From positions 1-64,000 of the forward strand of contig JAKOYD010000048.1 in the NCBI GenBank assembly GCA_029780695.1: 64,000 bases of DNA, given 5' to 3'. The notes below the pieces were generated by a model. The model searched no databases and had not been told where the DNA came from. It saw only the letters and a program-made list of their open reading frames with translations. Positions 19,472 to 28,918 of this stretch are shown piece after piece. A program made the position numbers and the translations under genes. The DNA is from Pseudomonadota bacterium (GTDB lineage: Bacteria; Pseudomonadota; Gammaproteobacteria; Burkholderiales; Burkholderiaceae_C). The first letter of the stretch is position 1. Every line of letters begins with the position of its first letter.

Positions 19472-21097
19472 TCACGTGCCTTCGGCCACCATCTTGATGG
19501 CCCCGCACGGGCATTCCGAGACGCAGATGCCACAACCCTTGCAGTAGTCCAGGTTGAAGTCGAAGCCCTTGCCCGGGCCATGCTTGATGACGGCGTTGTC
19601 CGGGCACACGCCATAGCAGTTGTCGCATTCGAAGCAGTTGCCGCACGACAGGCACCGGCGTGCCTCGAACAGGGCGTTGGATTCATCCAGCCCACCTTGC
19701 ACCTCGTCGAAGGTCGATTTGCGGCGCAGGATGTCCAGCATGGGGCGCACGGTCTTGGGGGCGTCGCTGTAGTACCAGGGATTGAGCTTGTCGAAGCTGG
19801 CCAGTTCGTTCTTTGGCGGCGTCTGCCAGGTGGTGCCACGCAGCCAGGCATCGATGTGGCGCGCGGCCTTCTTGCCATGGCCAATGGCGACCGTGACGTT
19901 GCGCTCGGCGGGCACCATGTCGCCACCGGCAAAGATGCCGGGGTGCCCGGTCATCATCCCCGCATCGACCTGCACCACACCATCGTCCACAGCCAGTCCC
20001 GGCACGCCATCGATCAGTGACAAGTCAACGTCCTGGCCCAGCGCCAGGACCACGGAGTCCGCCTCCAGCGTCTCGAACTCGCCGGTCGGCTGGGGGAAAC
20101 CTTTGTCGTCCAGCGCCATCTTCTCCACGGTGATGGACGACTCGCCCGCCTGCTTGATCGTCGACAACCACTTGATCATCACGCCTTCCTGCAGCGCTTC
20201 TTCGACCTCGAAGTCGTGCGCGGGCATCTTCTCGCGGTTGCGACGGTAGACGATGATGGCTTCGCTCGCGCCCAGGCGTTTGGCCGTGCGGGCGACGTCG
20301 ATCGCGGTGTTGCCGCCGCCGTAGACCACCACGCGGCGGCCGAGCATGGGCTTGTCTTCACCCTCCATGGACCGCAGCACGGCCACGGCATCCAGCACCT
20401 TGGCCGAATCGCCCGCCGGGATGAAGGCCCGCTTGGCGATATGGGCGCCGACCGCCAGAAACACGGCATCGAATCCCCCCGCGCGCTGCGACTCCAGCAC
20501 ATTGGAGACTTTGGTGTTGTAGGCGATCGTGACCCCCAGGTCCACGATGCGCTGCACCTCGGCGTCGAGCACCTGGCGCGGCAGCCGGTACTTCGGGATG
20601 CCGAACCGCATCATGCCGCCCGGCAGGGGCCCGGCCTCGTGCACCGTCACCGCGTGGCCCAGCCGGGCCAGGTGGTAGGCCGCTGACAACCCAGAGGGCC
20701 CGGCACCCACCACGAGCACTTTCTTGCCCGTCGCAGCCGGCGGGGATGCAAAGCGCCAGCCCTGCGCAATGGCCTGGTCGCCAAGGAAGCCCTCGACCGA
20801 GTTGATGCCCACCGCCGCATCGACCTTGGCCCGGTTGCAGGCGCCTTCGCAGGTGTGGTAACAGACCCGGCCCATCGTCGCCGGAAACGGGTTGTCCTCA
20901 ACGAGCTGGCGCCAGGCCTGCTCGTAGTGACCGGACTCCGCATGGAACAGCCACGCCTGGATGTTCTCGCCGGCAGGGCACTGGTGGTTGCAAGGGGGCA
21001 GGCGGTTCACATACACCGGGCGGGAATTGCGCCACGAACCGGTGTGGTTGACCAGGGAACTGCCCACGTCAAGGGTGATGGCAAACGGCTTTTGCAT
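19472..21097 (-). CDS. FAD/NAD(P)-dependent Fe-S subunit of 2-oxoacid oxidoreductase (GltD-like plus ferredoxin domain)
   Basis: 541 residues. An N-terminal cysteine cluster (CNHQCPAGENI and CYHTCEGACNRAKVD) and two Rossmann folds (VLVVGAGPSGLSAAYHLARL for FAD, VVVYGGGNTAIDVARTAKRL for NAD(P)H) match the glutamate synthase small-subunit family. A C-terminal 2[4Fe-4S] domain follows: CLSCGNCFECDNCYGVCP and CKGCGICVSECPCGAI. It thus carries both the POR delta-type ferredoxin and a pyridine-nucleotide reductase. The start at 21097 (MQKPFAITLDVG) was chosen because earlier codons lack homology. It is last in the operon and likely transfers electrons between the oxidoreductase and NAD(P)H. Confidence 0.85.
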   Translation of the reverse strand: MQKPFAITLDVGSSLVNHTGSWRNSRPVYVNRLPPCNHQCPAGENIQAWLFHAESGHYEQAWRQLVEDNPFPATMGRVCYHTCEGACNRAKVDAAVGINSVEGFLGDQAIAQGWRFASPPAATGKKVLVVGAGPSGLSAAYHLARLGHAVTVHEAGPLPGGMMRFGIPKYRLPRQVLDAEVQRIVDLGVTIAYNTKVSNVLESQRAGGFDAVFLAVGAHIAKRAFIPAGDSAKVLDAVAVLRSMEGEDKPMLGRRVVVYGGGNTAIDVARTAKRLGASEAIIVYRRNREKMPAHDFEVEEALQEGVMIKWLSTIKQAGESSITVEKMALDDKGFPQPTGEFETLEADSVVLALGQDVDLSLIDGVPGLAVDDGVVQVDAGMMTGHPGIFAGGDMVPAERNVTVAIGHGKKAARHIDAWLRGTTWQTPPKNELASFDKLNPWYYSDAPKTVRPMLDILRRKSTFDEVQGGLDESNALFEARRCLSCGNCFECDNCYGVCPDNAVIKHGPGKGFDFNLDYCKGCGICVSECPCGAIKMVAEGT

Positions 21098-21149
21098 GCG
21101 AGTGAACCTCAGAAATTGATTCGGGCCGTGCGGACGGTGAGCGGTTTGC

Positions 21150-22148
21150 TCAGCTTTCCTCGGCCAGCAGCCCGTAACGCTGGATGTTGCGATCAGCCAT
21201 GGCCTGCAAGCGCGCCAGGGTGGCCACGTCTGGTGTGGTTCCAAACAGGTGGGCAAAGCGCTTCTGGGGCCGCAGGTAGTCTTCGACCGGCACCCGCCGG
21301 CGGATCTTCGAGACCCCCGTGACTTCACCATGCTCGGCTTCGAACACAGGAAACACACCGCTCTCGTGTGCCAGCCGCGCCAGGCGGATGGTGTCGTGCG
21401 ACGCCGCCCCCCATCCCAGCGGGCAGGGGACAAAGATATGGATGTAGCGCGCGCCACGCAGGGACATCGCCTTCGTCACCTTGTATTCCAGGTCGCGCAG
21501 GTCGGCCACCGTGGCGGTGGCCACATAGGGAATCTCGTGCGCCATGGCGATGCGGGCCAGGTTCTTGCCCTGGCCAAAGACATTGCCGGGGTTCGGGCCG
21601 ACCGGCATGGTGGTGGCCGTGCGTGCGGCCGGCGGTGTGGCGCTGGAGCGCTGCACCCCGGTATTCATGTAGGCCTCGTTGTCGTAACAGATGTAGAGCA
21701 CGTCGTCGTTGCGCTCGAACATGCCCGACAGGCAGCCGAAGCCGATGTCGGTCGTGCCGCCGTCGCCGCCCTGGGCCACCACGCGCACCTGATCCCGGCC
21801 TTTGACCCGCATCGCCGCCGCGATGCCGGTGGCCACCGCCGCGGTGTTGCCGAACAGCGAGTGGATCCACGGCATTTGCCAGGAGGTCTCGGGGTAGGGC
21901 GTGGAGAAGACTTCCAGGCAGCCGGTGGCGTTGGCGGCGATCAGCTGGCCGTTCGTGGCCTGCATCGCCGCGTCGATGGCGTAGCGGGCGCCGAGCGCTT
22001 CGCCGCAGCCCTGGCAGGCGCGATGTCCGGAATTCAGCGAATTGTTGCGCTGGGTATTGGCCTGCACGCTGCGCTGGTCGGGCGCCAGCAGGCGGTTGCC
22101 CACCGTGAAGGTGCCGGTCTGGTAAAACTTGACGACAGTCTGTTCCAT
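21150..22148 (-). CDS. porB: 2-oxoacid (pyruvate-type) ferredoxin oxidoreductase beta subunit
   Basis: 332 residues. TPP-binding beta subunit: HRACQGCGEALGARYAIDAA carries Fe-S/TPP region cysteines, and GDGGTTDIGFGCLSGMFERNDDVLYICYDNEAYMNTGVQRS contains the GDG...N TPP motif (spacing shown in short pieces: GDGG, NDD, YDNEAYMNTG). Order gamma-alpha-beta-FAD subunit on one strand indicates a single enzyme complex. The exact 2-oxoacid (pyruvate, or an aryl-glyoxylate as in phenylglyoxylate dehydrogenase) cannot be told from the sequence. Confidence 0.87.
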   Translation of the reverse strand: MEQTVVKFYQTGTFTVGNRLLAPDQRSVQANTQRNNSLNSGHRACQGCGEALGARYAIDAAMQATNGQLIAANATGCLEVFSTPYPETSWQMPWIHSLFGNTAAVATGIAAAMRVKGRDQVRVVAQGGDGGTTDIGFGCLSGMFERNDDVLYICYDNEAYMNTGVQRSSATPPAARTATTMPVGPNPGNVFGQGKNLARIAMAHEIPYVATATVADLRDLEYKVTKAMSLRGARYIHIFVPCPLGWGAASHDTIRLARLAHESGVFPVFEAEHGEVTGVSKIRRRVPVEDYLRPQKRFAHLFGTTPDVATLARLQAMADRNIQRYGLLAEES

Positions 22149-22171
22149 GGTGTCGGTCCGGGTAGTGGGGC

Positions 22172-23422
22172 TCAGGCGCCGGGCGCCGCGGAGCCCAGGT
22201 CGCGCAGGATGTTTTCAGCAATGGGGCCGGAGCGGCGCTGCTTCTTCTCCCGCTCCAGCACCCGGTTGACGATGTCCCAGTCGAGGTCCAGAAAGGTCAG
22301 CAGTTCCAGCTTGTCGGCGATGGCGTCGTTGAGCAGCTTCGTCAGCGAGGCCTTGGTGATGGCCCGCCCGCCGAGCCCGGCCACGACGGTCAGCACCGGC
22401 TGCGGGCGGTTGCGCACGGCGCTGCGCACGTCGCGGGAGACGATGCCGCCGATGCCCACCGCAAAACATTTCTCGATGACGACGATGCGTTTCGCATGGG
22501 CCGTCGCGTCGCGGATGGCCGAGATCGGGAAGGGGCGGAACGAGGTGATGCCCAGCACGCCGATCTTCACGCCGGCGTCCCGCAGCTCGTCCACCGTGTC
22601 CTTGATCGTGCCCAGCACGGAGCCCAGCGCAATGACAATGGTTTCAGCGTCTTCCAGGCGATAGGGCTTGATCAGCCCGCCGGAATCGCGGTTGAAGACC
22701 TGGCGAAACTCCTCGGCCACCTGCGGAATCAGGTCCAGCGCCTGCATCTGCTTGGCGTGGGCCAGGTAGCGCACCTCGGCAAAGGCCTCGGGGCCCACCA
22801 TGGCGCCGATCGTCACGGGTTCGTCCGGGTCCAGCACCTGGCGCGGCTCGTAGGGGGGCAGGAATTGGTCCACCTGCGCCTGATCTGGCATGTCCACCCG
22901 CTCGTAGGCATGGGTCAGGATGAAGCCGTCCATGCACACCATGACCGGCAGCGACAGCTCTTCGGCGATGCGGAAGGCCTGGATGTGCAGGTCCAGCGCC
23001 TCCTGGTTGGTCTCGGCAAAGAGCTGCAGCCAGCCGGCGTCGCGCATCGACATGCTGTCGGTGTGGTCGTTCCAGATGTTGATCGGGGCCCCGATGGCGC
23101 GGTTGGCCACGGTCATCACGATCGGCAGCCCGAGCCCGGAGGCGTTGTAGACCGCCTCGGCCATGAACAGCAGGCCCTGGCTGGCCGTGGCCGTGTAGGC
23201 GCGTGCGCCGGCGGCGGAGGCGCCAATGGCCACGCTCATGGCCGCGAATTCGGACTCGACATTGATGAACTCGCAGCGCGTGAGCGCCCCCGATTTCACC
23301 ATCTCACCCAGCCCCTCGACGATGTGCGTCTGGGGCGAGATCGGGTAGGCACAGATGACTTCGGGGCGGCTCAGCGCGACCGCCGCAGCCACGGCATGGG
23401 AGCCTTCGCATTGTTCAAGCAT
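22172..23422 (-). CDS. porA: 2-oxoacid (pyruvate-type) ferredoxin oxidoreductase alpha subunit
   Basis: 416 residues. AYPISPQTHIVEGLGEMV and EFINVESEFAAMSVAIGASAAGAR are the POR alpha N-terminal (pyrimidine-binding) signatures, followed by TATASQGLLFMAEAVYNASG and MDGFILTHAYE. The C-terminal transketolase-like part ends with LGSVLGTIKDTVDEL. Start 23422 (MLEQCEGSHAVAAA) overlaps the gamma-subunit stop by 8 bases, evidence of translational coupling. It oxidatively decarboxylates a 2-oxoacid to acyl-CoA with the other subunits. Confidence 0.88.
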   Translation of the reverse strand: MLEQCEGSHAVAAAVALSRPEVICAYPISPQTHIVEGLGEMVKSGALTRCEFINVESEFAAMSVAIGASAAGARAYTATASQGLLFMAEAVYNASGLGLPIVMTVANRAIGAPINIWNDHTDSMSMRDAGWLQLFAETNQEALDLHIQAFRIAEELSLPVMVCMDGFILTHAYERVDMPDQAQVDQFLPPYEPRQVLDPDEPVTIGAMVGPEAFAEVRYLAHAKQMQALDLIPQVAEEFRQVFNRDSGGLIKPYRLEDAETIVIALGSVLGTIKDTVDELRDAGVKIGVLGITSFRPFPISAIRDATAHAKRIVVIEKCFAVGIGGIVSRDVRSAVRNRPQPVLTVVAGLGGRAITKASLTKLLNDAIADKLELLTFLDLDWDIVNRVLEREKKQRRSGPIAENILRDLGSAAPGA

Positions 23423-24086
23423 GGTGATTGGCCCCCACATTGGTCGCTTCGCGTCCTGCACTGCCCCCCACGGGGGCCGTGCCTTGCTCGGGGCGGCCCA
23501 GCGCTGCGGCACCCTCTGCCTTCTTTTCCTGTTCCATGACGATCTCGTAGGCCTCGCGGGCCGCCTCCATGTTGCCTTGCGCCACGGCGCCTTTGAACTT
23601 TTCGCGGATGGCGGCCTGCACCGCATCGAGCGTGATGAGGCCGCCGAGCGCCGCAAAGGCCCCCAGCAGCGGCACATTGGGCACCGGGCGCCCGACGTGC
23701 TTCATGGCCAGTTCGCTGGCGGGCACGGTCAGCAGGCGCTCGGGCCGGAAGTCCCGCGCGAATTCGCCCAGGCCCAGCGCTTCGAAGGTGCGGGTGGTGT
23801 TGATCAGGATGTAGCCGTCTTTCTTGAGGCCGCTGAACACGTCGACCTGGTGCAGCAGCGTGGCGTCCTGGATGATCAGGGCATCGGGCTCCATGATGGG
23901 CTCGCGCAGGCGGATTTCCTGGTCATCGAGGCGGCAGAACGCCACCACAGGGGCGCCCGTGCGCTCAGAGCCAAAACTGGGGAAGGCCTGCGCGTGACGG
24001 CCGCCCAGAAATGCCGCAATCGACAGCATCTCCGCACCGGTCACCACACCTTGTCCCCCGCGTCCATGAATGCGTACCTGAAACAT
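23415..24086 (-). CDS. porG: 2-oxoacid (pyruvate-type) ferredoxin oxidoreductase gamma subunit
   Basis: 223 residues. MFQVRIHGRGGQGVVTGAEML is the gamma-subunit opening (GRGGQG CoA/nucleotide loop), followed by AQAFPSFGSERTGAPVVAFCR and VPNVPLLGAFAAL, both family-typical. An extended C-terminal tail rich in Glu/Lys/Ala is non-conserved. Start 24086 was preferred over one 24 bases upstream because homology begins with MFQVRIHG. It is first in the operon. Confidence 0.88.
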   Translation of the reverse strand: MFQVRIHGRGGQGVVTGAEMLSIAAFLGGRHAQAFPSFGSERTGAPVVAFCRLDDQEIRLREPIMEPDALIIQDATLLHQVDVFSGLKKDGYILINTTRTFEALGLGEFARDFRPERLLTVPASELAMKHVGRPVPNVPLLGAFAALGGLITLDAVQAAIREKFKGAVAQGNMEAAREAYEIVMEQEKKAEGAAALGRPEQGTAPVGGSAGREATNVGANHHA

Positions 24087-24246
24087 TGACGGCCTTTCGT
24101 TTTCCTTCACCTCGCGTTTTGATACGCGGTGTGCGTTTTCGCCAGCCGGAATGGTGCGCCTTCGGCGAGGCCGAGTTCTTGATGTGCATCAAAAGGATGC
24201 CCGGACAAACCCGCCGGCGAGGGCCGAGGGCAGACGGGGGCGCGGC

Positions 24247-24825
24247 CTAGGGATTGCCGGCGTTGCTGCCCGCGGCAGGCACGCGGCGGGCCCCGTTGAA
24301 GCGGGTCTTCCAGTAGGCCTCGCGCATGTCTTCGACGCGAATCTGGGCGCCGGAGCGCGGGGCGTGGATGAACTTGCCGTCGCCCACGTAGATGCCGACG
24401 TGGCTGAAGGCGCGCCGCATAGTGTTGAAGAACACCAGGTCGCCCGGCTTGAGGTCGGTCCGGTCGATGGCCTGCGTGGCAGCGGCCTGCTCGCTGGCGC
24501 GGCGAGGCAGCACGAGACCGATGGTCTGCTCGTAGGTGGCACGCACAAACCCGCTGCAATCAAAACCGGTTTCCGCCGAGCTGCCGCCGCGTTTGTAGGG
24601 CACGCCGAGGAAACCCATGGCGTTCACCACGAGCTCGGAGGCCTTTTCACCCACCGTGTGACGAACCTGTTCCACCTGGTCGCCCAGACGCACGATCAGG
24701 CCTTTGTCGGCCAGCAGGCGTTGCGCGTCTTCTTCGGGCGTCGACAGGGGAACGGCATGCGCCGAGGCGCAAATCAGGAGGCAAGCGGGCAGCGTCCAGC
24801 GAAACATGGCGGCGAGCTTACGCAT
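24247..24825 (-). CDS. NlpC/P60 family cell-wall endopeptidase
   Basis: 192 residues. A signal peptide (core LPACLLICASAHA, cleavage near AHA-V) precedes the NlpC/P60 domain: the catalytic cysteine in FDCSGFVRATYEQTIG, the histidine in FSHVGIYVGDGKFIHAPRSG, and the YKRGGSSAETG approach loop. It probably cleaves peptide cross-bridges in peptidoglycan. The upstream region (24830-24900) is strikingly AT-rich and likely its promoter. It is not part of the por operon by spacing. Confidence 0.9.
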   Translation of the reverse strand: MRKLAAMFRWTLPACLLICASAHAVPLSTPEEDAQRLLADKGLIVRLGDQVEQVRHTVGEKASELVVNAMGFLGVPYKRGGSSAETGFDCSGFVRATYEQTIGLVLPRRASEQAAATQAIDRTDLKPGDLVFFNTMRRAFSHVGIYVGDGKFIHAPRSGAQIRVEDMREAYWKTRFNGARRVPAAGSNAGNP

Positions 24826-24982
24826 CGATATTTGAGAAGTCAAATGAGGAATCTTCTTTAACTTATTGATTTTTATAATATGAGTGATTCTACTTAGTCT
24901 CCCGATGGCGTCGTGGGCAGGGTCCCGGCGGACAATGTCGGCTGGCCATCTGCTTCCACGCAACCACCCCCGAGGATAAACC

Positions 24983-25963
24983 ATGTTCCAGGCCCTGCTG
25001 CTCGAAAAGTCCGACACCTTCTCCGCCCGTGTCCAATCGGTGGACGAATCCGCCCTGCCACAGGGCGACGTGCTGGTGCGCGTCGACTGGTCCACGCTCA
25101 ACTACAAGGACGGCCTGGCGATCACCAACAAGGGCCCGGTCGTGCGCCAATGGCCCATGGTCGCCGGCATCGACGGCGCCGGCGTGGTGTTCGAATCCAG
25201 CCACCCCCAGTGGAAAGCCGGGGACGCCTTCATCCACAACGGCTGGGGCGTGGGCGAGACGCACTGGGGCTGCCTGGCGGAAAAAGCCCGCCTCAAGGGC
25301 GACTGGCTGGTGCGTCTGCCCGCCGCCTTCAGCGCGCGCCAAGCGATGGCCATCGGCACGGCGGGCTACACCGCCATGCTGTGCGTGCTGGCCCTCGAAG
25401 ACCACGGCGTGAAGCCCGGCGACGGCGAGGTGCTGGTCACCGGCGCGACCGGCGGCGTGGGCAGCGTGGCTGTGGCGCTGCTGGGGCGGCTGGGCTACAC
25501 CGTGGTCGCGGCCACCGGCAAGACCGCCGAGGCCGACTGGCTGAATGCCCTGGGCGCCACCGCCGTCATCGACCGGGCCGAGCTGGCCGCCCCCGGCAAG
25601 CCGTTCCAGAAAGAGCGCTGGGCCGGCGTGGTGGACGCGGTGGGCTCGCACACCCTGGCCAATGCCCTGGCCCAGACCCGCTACGGCGGCGTGGTGGCCG
25701 CCTGCGGGCTGGCCCAGGGCGCCGATCTGGCCACCACGGTGATGCCCTTCATCCTGCGCGGCGTGATGCTGGCGGGCGTGGACTCGGTGATGGCGCCGCT
25801 TGCCAGGCGCCAGCGCGCCTGGGAACGCCTGGCGCGCGACCTCGATCCGGCCCTGCTGGAAACCCTGATCGAGGAGATCCCCCTGTCCGGCGCGATCGAC
25901 AAGGCCCACGCCCTGATGGCCGGCCAGGTGCGCGGCCGGGTGGTGGTGCGCATTGCCGGCTGA
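24983..25963 (+). CDS. Acrylyl-CoA reductase (NADPH), YhdH/AcuI-type MDR oxidoreductase
   Basis: 326-residue medium-chain dehydrogenase without zinc ligands. [20 protein letters not shown] and [13 protein letters not shown] [13 protein letters not shown] are typical of the YhdH/AcuI branch. The cofactor loop is [17 protein letters not shown] (GxxGGVG). [14 protein letters not shown] [16 protein letters not shown] also matches. AcuI reduces toxic acrylyl-CoA to propionyl-CoA. The gene is divergent from the NlpC/P60 gene. Confidence 0.87.
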   Translation: MFQALLLEKSDTFSARVQSVDESALPQGDVLVRVDWSTLNYKDGLAITNKGPVVRQWPMVAGIDGAGVVFESSHPQWKAGDAFIHNGWGVGETHWGCLAEKARLKGDWLVRLPAAFSARQAMAIGTAGYTAMLCVLALEDHGVKPGDGEVLVTGATGGVGSVAVALLGRLGYTVVAATGKTAEADWLNALGATAVIDRAELAAPGKPFQKERWAGVVDAVGSHTLANALAQTRYGGVVAACGLAQGADLATTVMPFILRGVMLAGVDSVMAPLARRQRAWERLARDLDPALLETLIEEIPLSGAIDKAHALMAGQVRGRVVVRIAG

Positions 25964-26048
25964 TCGTGCAGCAAACCGGTACAAGCAGGCCGGCGTCCGA
26001 GCTGCCCGGCACCCCGCATCCCGTCGCGGGACAGGCAGCATCGCTTCG

Positions 26049-27164
26049 CTAGTTCAAGGGCGCGCTCTTGCCTTCGAAATCACCGTCAAAACGACGCTGG
26101 AGCTTCTCGACGACGCTTGCATCCCTCAATATCAGCCCGGCGCCGCGATTGCGGGTCGCAGAATCCGGTGAAAGGCTGATCGACCCCAGATAGGCCACAC
26201 GCCGGTCCACCATCGCGCTGCGCGCATGCATATAGGGCGTCTGGAAACCTTCCGGGGCACGGGTGACATGAACGGCCACGCCGGCGGCGTTCAGTTTGCG
26301 CAAGGAGTCGCGTTGCAGTGCCTGCATTTCCGGGGTGCCGCCATTGACGAGTTCAGGCGCGATCAGCCGAACCTTCACGCCTCTTGCCGCCGCCCCGGCC
26401 AGTTCCGCCTCCAGGATAGGGTTGCCCAGGAGCTCCGAAGTGACATCCAGGGCTTCTTTCGCGCTCTGAAACAATGCCACCAGTTTGGGGGTCGCATTGA
26501 TCGGTGCAACCAGAAGGTCATCATCCGTCAAAACCGAGACCGGGTTGTACGCTGAAAAGGCTTGACCCGGCGGCGCCGAATATAGCCAGTCATTTTCGAA
26601 AAGGCGGGAAAGATCCTTCAAACCCTCTGGGGAATGGCTGCGGTACACGAAATCCCGGTATTGGTTGAAAGTTGTGGCATCCAGACACGCAGAACCCAGC
26701 AGAAAATAGCGGTCATCGATCAGGATTATTTTCGGAAAACTGCGCGGAAATACCGGATTGCTGAGATGAAGCTGCGCCGCAGGCCCTTGAAGATAGTCCC
26801 CAAGGTTGTTCCGCTCGGCGGCCAGCGAGGTATATTTCCCATGGTCAACAATGGCGCGAACCCGAACCCCGCGGTCAATGGCCTGCTTGAGGCCCTGCAG
26901 GATTTGAGGATCTTCCAGTACGCAAATATGAATTCTGATCTGGCTTCGCGCAGCCTTGAAGGCCTTGAGATAAATATCCCGCCCCGCTTCCGGCAAGATA
27001 TGTAATTCATTTGAATCGGTGGCATTTTTCGAGTTCAAGGTATTCGAAAAATATGATTCGGTGTTTCTGGGCACGTCTGCCGCATGGGCCGTTGCCAGCG
27101 CAGCCAATGCCAAGACACCGAAAACCGCCATCGCTGCGATGGACCGAAAATGAGCTTGTTTCAT
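26049..27164 (-). CDS. Phospholipase D-like protein with degenerate HKD motifs, secreted
   Basis: 371 residues. Signal peptide ends ATAHAAD near residue 28. Two PLD half-domains are visible. In the first, the site normally H-x-K-x4-D is FPKIILIDDRYFLLGSACLD, with Phe in place of His. In the second, MHARSAMVDRRVAYLGSISL keeps His and Asp but has Arg for Lys. Overall spacing resembles cardiolipin synthase/phosphatidyltransferase PLDs. Activity is therefore doubtful or altered. Start 27164 (MKQAHFRSIAAMAVFG) gives a clean signal peptide; upstream in-frame codons do not. Confidence 0.75.
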   Translation of the reverse strand: MKQAHFRSIAAMAVFGVLALAALATAHAADVPRNTESYFSNTLNSKNATDSNELHILPEAGRDIYLKAFKAARSQIRIHICVLEDPQILQGLKQAIDRGVRVRAIVDHGKYTSLAAERNNLGDYLQGPAAQLHLSNPVFPRSFPKIILIDDRYFLLGSACLDATTFNQYRDFVYRSHSPEGLKDLSRLFENDWLYSAPPGQAFSAYNPVSVLTDDDLLVAPINATPKLVALFQSAKEALDVTSELLGNPILEAELAGAAARGVKVRLIAPELVNGGTPEMQALQRDSLRKLNAAGVAVHVTRAPEGFQTPYMHARSAMVDRRVAYLGSISLSPDSATRNRGAGLILRDASVVEKLQRRFDGDFEGKSAPLN

Positions 27165-27370
27165 GGGTGGAGCGTAAAAAAGCCAACCTCTGAGCCAATG
27201 GGGGCGCTTCAATCGGCTGAGTTCGTGATTGCCAAAACAGCCTTTGTCAAGAACCAACGGGCTGGGCACTGACCCGTGCGACACACCCTCGCTCAGGAAT
27301 GCCGCCGGGCGAGTCGACACAACGCGACCACCCGGCGGCCGCCCCGATCAGCAGGGCAGGGGGCTTGCGG

Positions 27371-28918
27371 TCAGACGACTTTCACCAACGCCATCATGCC
27401 GATGTCTTCGTGAACCAGCACGTGGCAGTGGAGCACGAACAAGCCCTTGAAATCCACGAAACGCTGACGGACCGTGACACTCCCCATGGCGGGAATGCCC
27501 ACGGTGTCCAGCCAGACCGGCTCGGTCAAGGGGAAGCCATTGAGTTGCCCGGTGGAGGTCGCGATCACCTGAAACGGGTTGATGTGAATATGATGAGAGT
27601 GGAACGCCGCACCGTTGTTTTGCAAAGTCCATTCGACGACCGCGTTCAGGGGAATGGTCTGGTTGATGACGGCCGGGTCGAAGCGGACCCCGTTGATCGT
27701 GAAATTGGGCGCCACCTGTCCGCCAATGACCGGTCCCCCCGTGTCGGGCATTTCATAGACCAGGCTTCGCTTCTCGGTCACTTCACTGGGCAAAATGGTT
27801 GGGAGCTGGGCCGGTGTGGTCAGGCGCGTGGGCAGCGACATGTGCTGATTGGGTCCTGAGACGTCGATCCAGGCCAGCGTGGCTTGCGGATTCGGGTTCC
27901 CGGCGCCATTGGTGAAAGCGCCTTTCTTGAGCTGGAAAGAGCCTTCGGCATCAAAACGCAGGATGATGTCTGCACGGTTGCCGGGCGCGAGGGTCAAGCT
28001 GCTCAGGGTCTTCGCCATCGGCAGCGTGATGCCGTCCAGCGAAATGACGGTCAACATGGCGCCGTCCACCGAAATCGGCATGGCGTTTCGGGCGCTCGCA
28101 TTGAGCACCCGCAAGCGCACGGTTCGCCCCGGGGCGACCTGGAGGCGCGGTTGGTGCTTTCCGTTCACCAGGAAAAACGAATCCTTGTTCTGGAAAGGTT
28201 GGGGGGTGGTGTATTCGGGCACTTGATAAGGAGCCGGCGGGGCGGCCGGCGGTTCAAGCGCCAGTCCCTTGAGATTGATTTCTTCAATCACGAAATCGAG
28301 ATCGGTGGCTGCCGCTACCGCCGGGTCTTTGTCCACCTCGCCTTCAACGATCAGCAGTCCGGCCATTCCGCTGAAGAGGTGCATCGCCGTCGCCCCGTGT
28401 TTATGGGCGTGATACCAGAAGGTCCCCGCCGGATGGTTGGCGGGAATGTCGTAGGTGTACGTGTACGAATCACCCGGCATCAAGGACAGCAGCACATTGT
28501 CCTGATTGGGCGAGACGTGCAATCCGTGCGTGTGAAGATTGATGGAATTGAAATGATGCGGCGTGTTGTGGTCTGGCGGCAACGGGTCGGTATTGGGCGG
28601 CAGTTTGTTGTTGAGCACAATGATGAGCCGATCCCCGGGCTTGACTCTGAGCGTCGTGCCACCGAGAAAACCATTCCACGTCCTCAGCTTGGTATTCCTG
28701 TTTCCTTTGGGAGTCTGTACGCTGATTTCGGCATAACCGACATTGAATTCCGTGGAAAGCACGCCATTGACGGATCGCAACACCGGCGGCTGATCAAAAA
28801 CCGCAGGGGCAATATCGTCATTGGAACCACATCCCAGCAGACCCGTCGTGCCGATTGCGGTCGCGGCGACCAGGCTGCCTTGAATGAACTGGCGACGGTC
28901 GCACTTTACATCCATCAT
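27371..28918 (-). CDS. Multicopper oxidase, Tat-exported
   Basis: 515 residues. The N-terminus has a twin-arginine signal (DRRQFIQGSLVAATAIG) ending in LLGC, a possible lipobox. All four copper-binding motifs are present: HTHGLHV, HAHKHG, HSHHIHINPF and HCHVLVHEDIGMM, which give type 1, 2 and 3 copper sites. The three cupredoxin domains are in order. Likely a laccase or copper/metal-oxidising enzyme in the periplasm. No copper-resistance genes lie next to it. Confidence 0.9.
   Translation of the reverse strand: MMDVKCDRRQFIQGSLVAATAIGTTGLLGCGSNDDIAPAVFDQPPVLRSVNGVLSTEFNVGYAEISVQTPKGNRNTKLRTWNGFLGGTTLRVKPGDRLIIVLNNKLPPNTDPLPPDHNTPHHFNSINLHTHGLHVSPNQDNVLLSLMPGDSYTYTYDIPANHPAGTFWYHAHKHGATAMHLFSGMAGLLIVEGEVDKDPAVAAATDLDFVIEEINLKGLALEPPAAPPAPYQVPEYTTPQPFQNKDSFFLVNGKHQPRLQVAPGRTVRLRVLNASARNAMPISVDGAMLTVISLDGITLPMAKTLSSLTLAPGNRADIILRFDAEGSFQLKKGAFTNGAGNPNPQATLAWIDVSGPNQHMSLPTRLTTPAQLPTILPSEVTEKRSLVYEMPDTGGPVIGGQVAPNFTINGVRFDPAVINQTIPLNAVVEWTLQNNGAAFHSHHIHINPFQVIATSTGQLNGFPLTEPVWLDTVGIPAMGSVTVRQRFVDFKGLFVLHCHVLVHEDIGMMALVKVV

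Noticed and set aside
21249..22664. Long plus-strand ORF across porB/porA
   Set aside because: Shadow of real minus-strand oxidoreductase genes with clear motifs.
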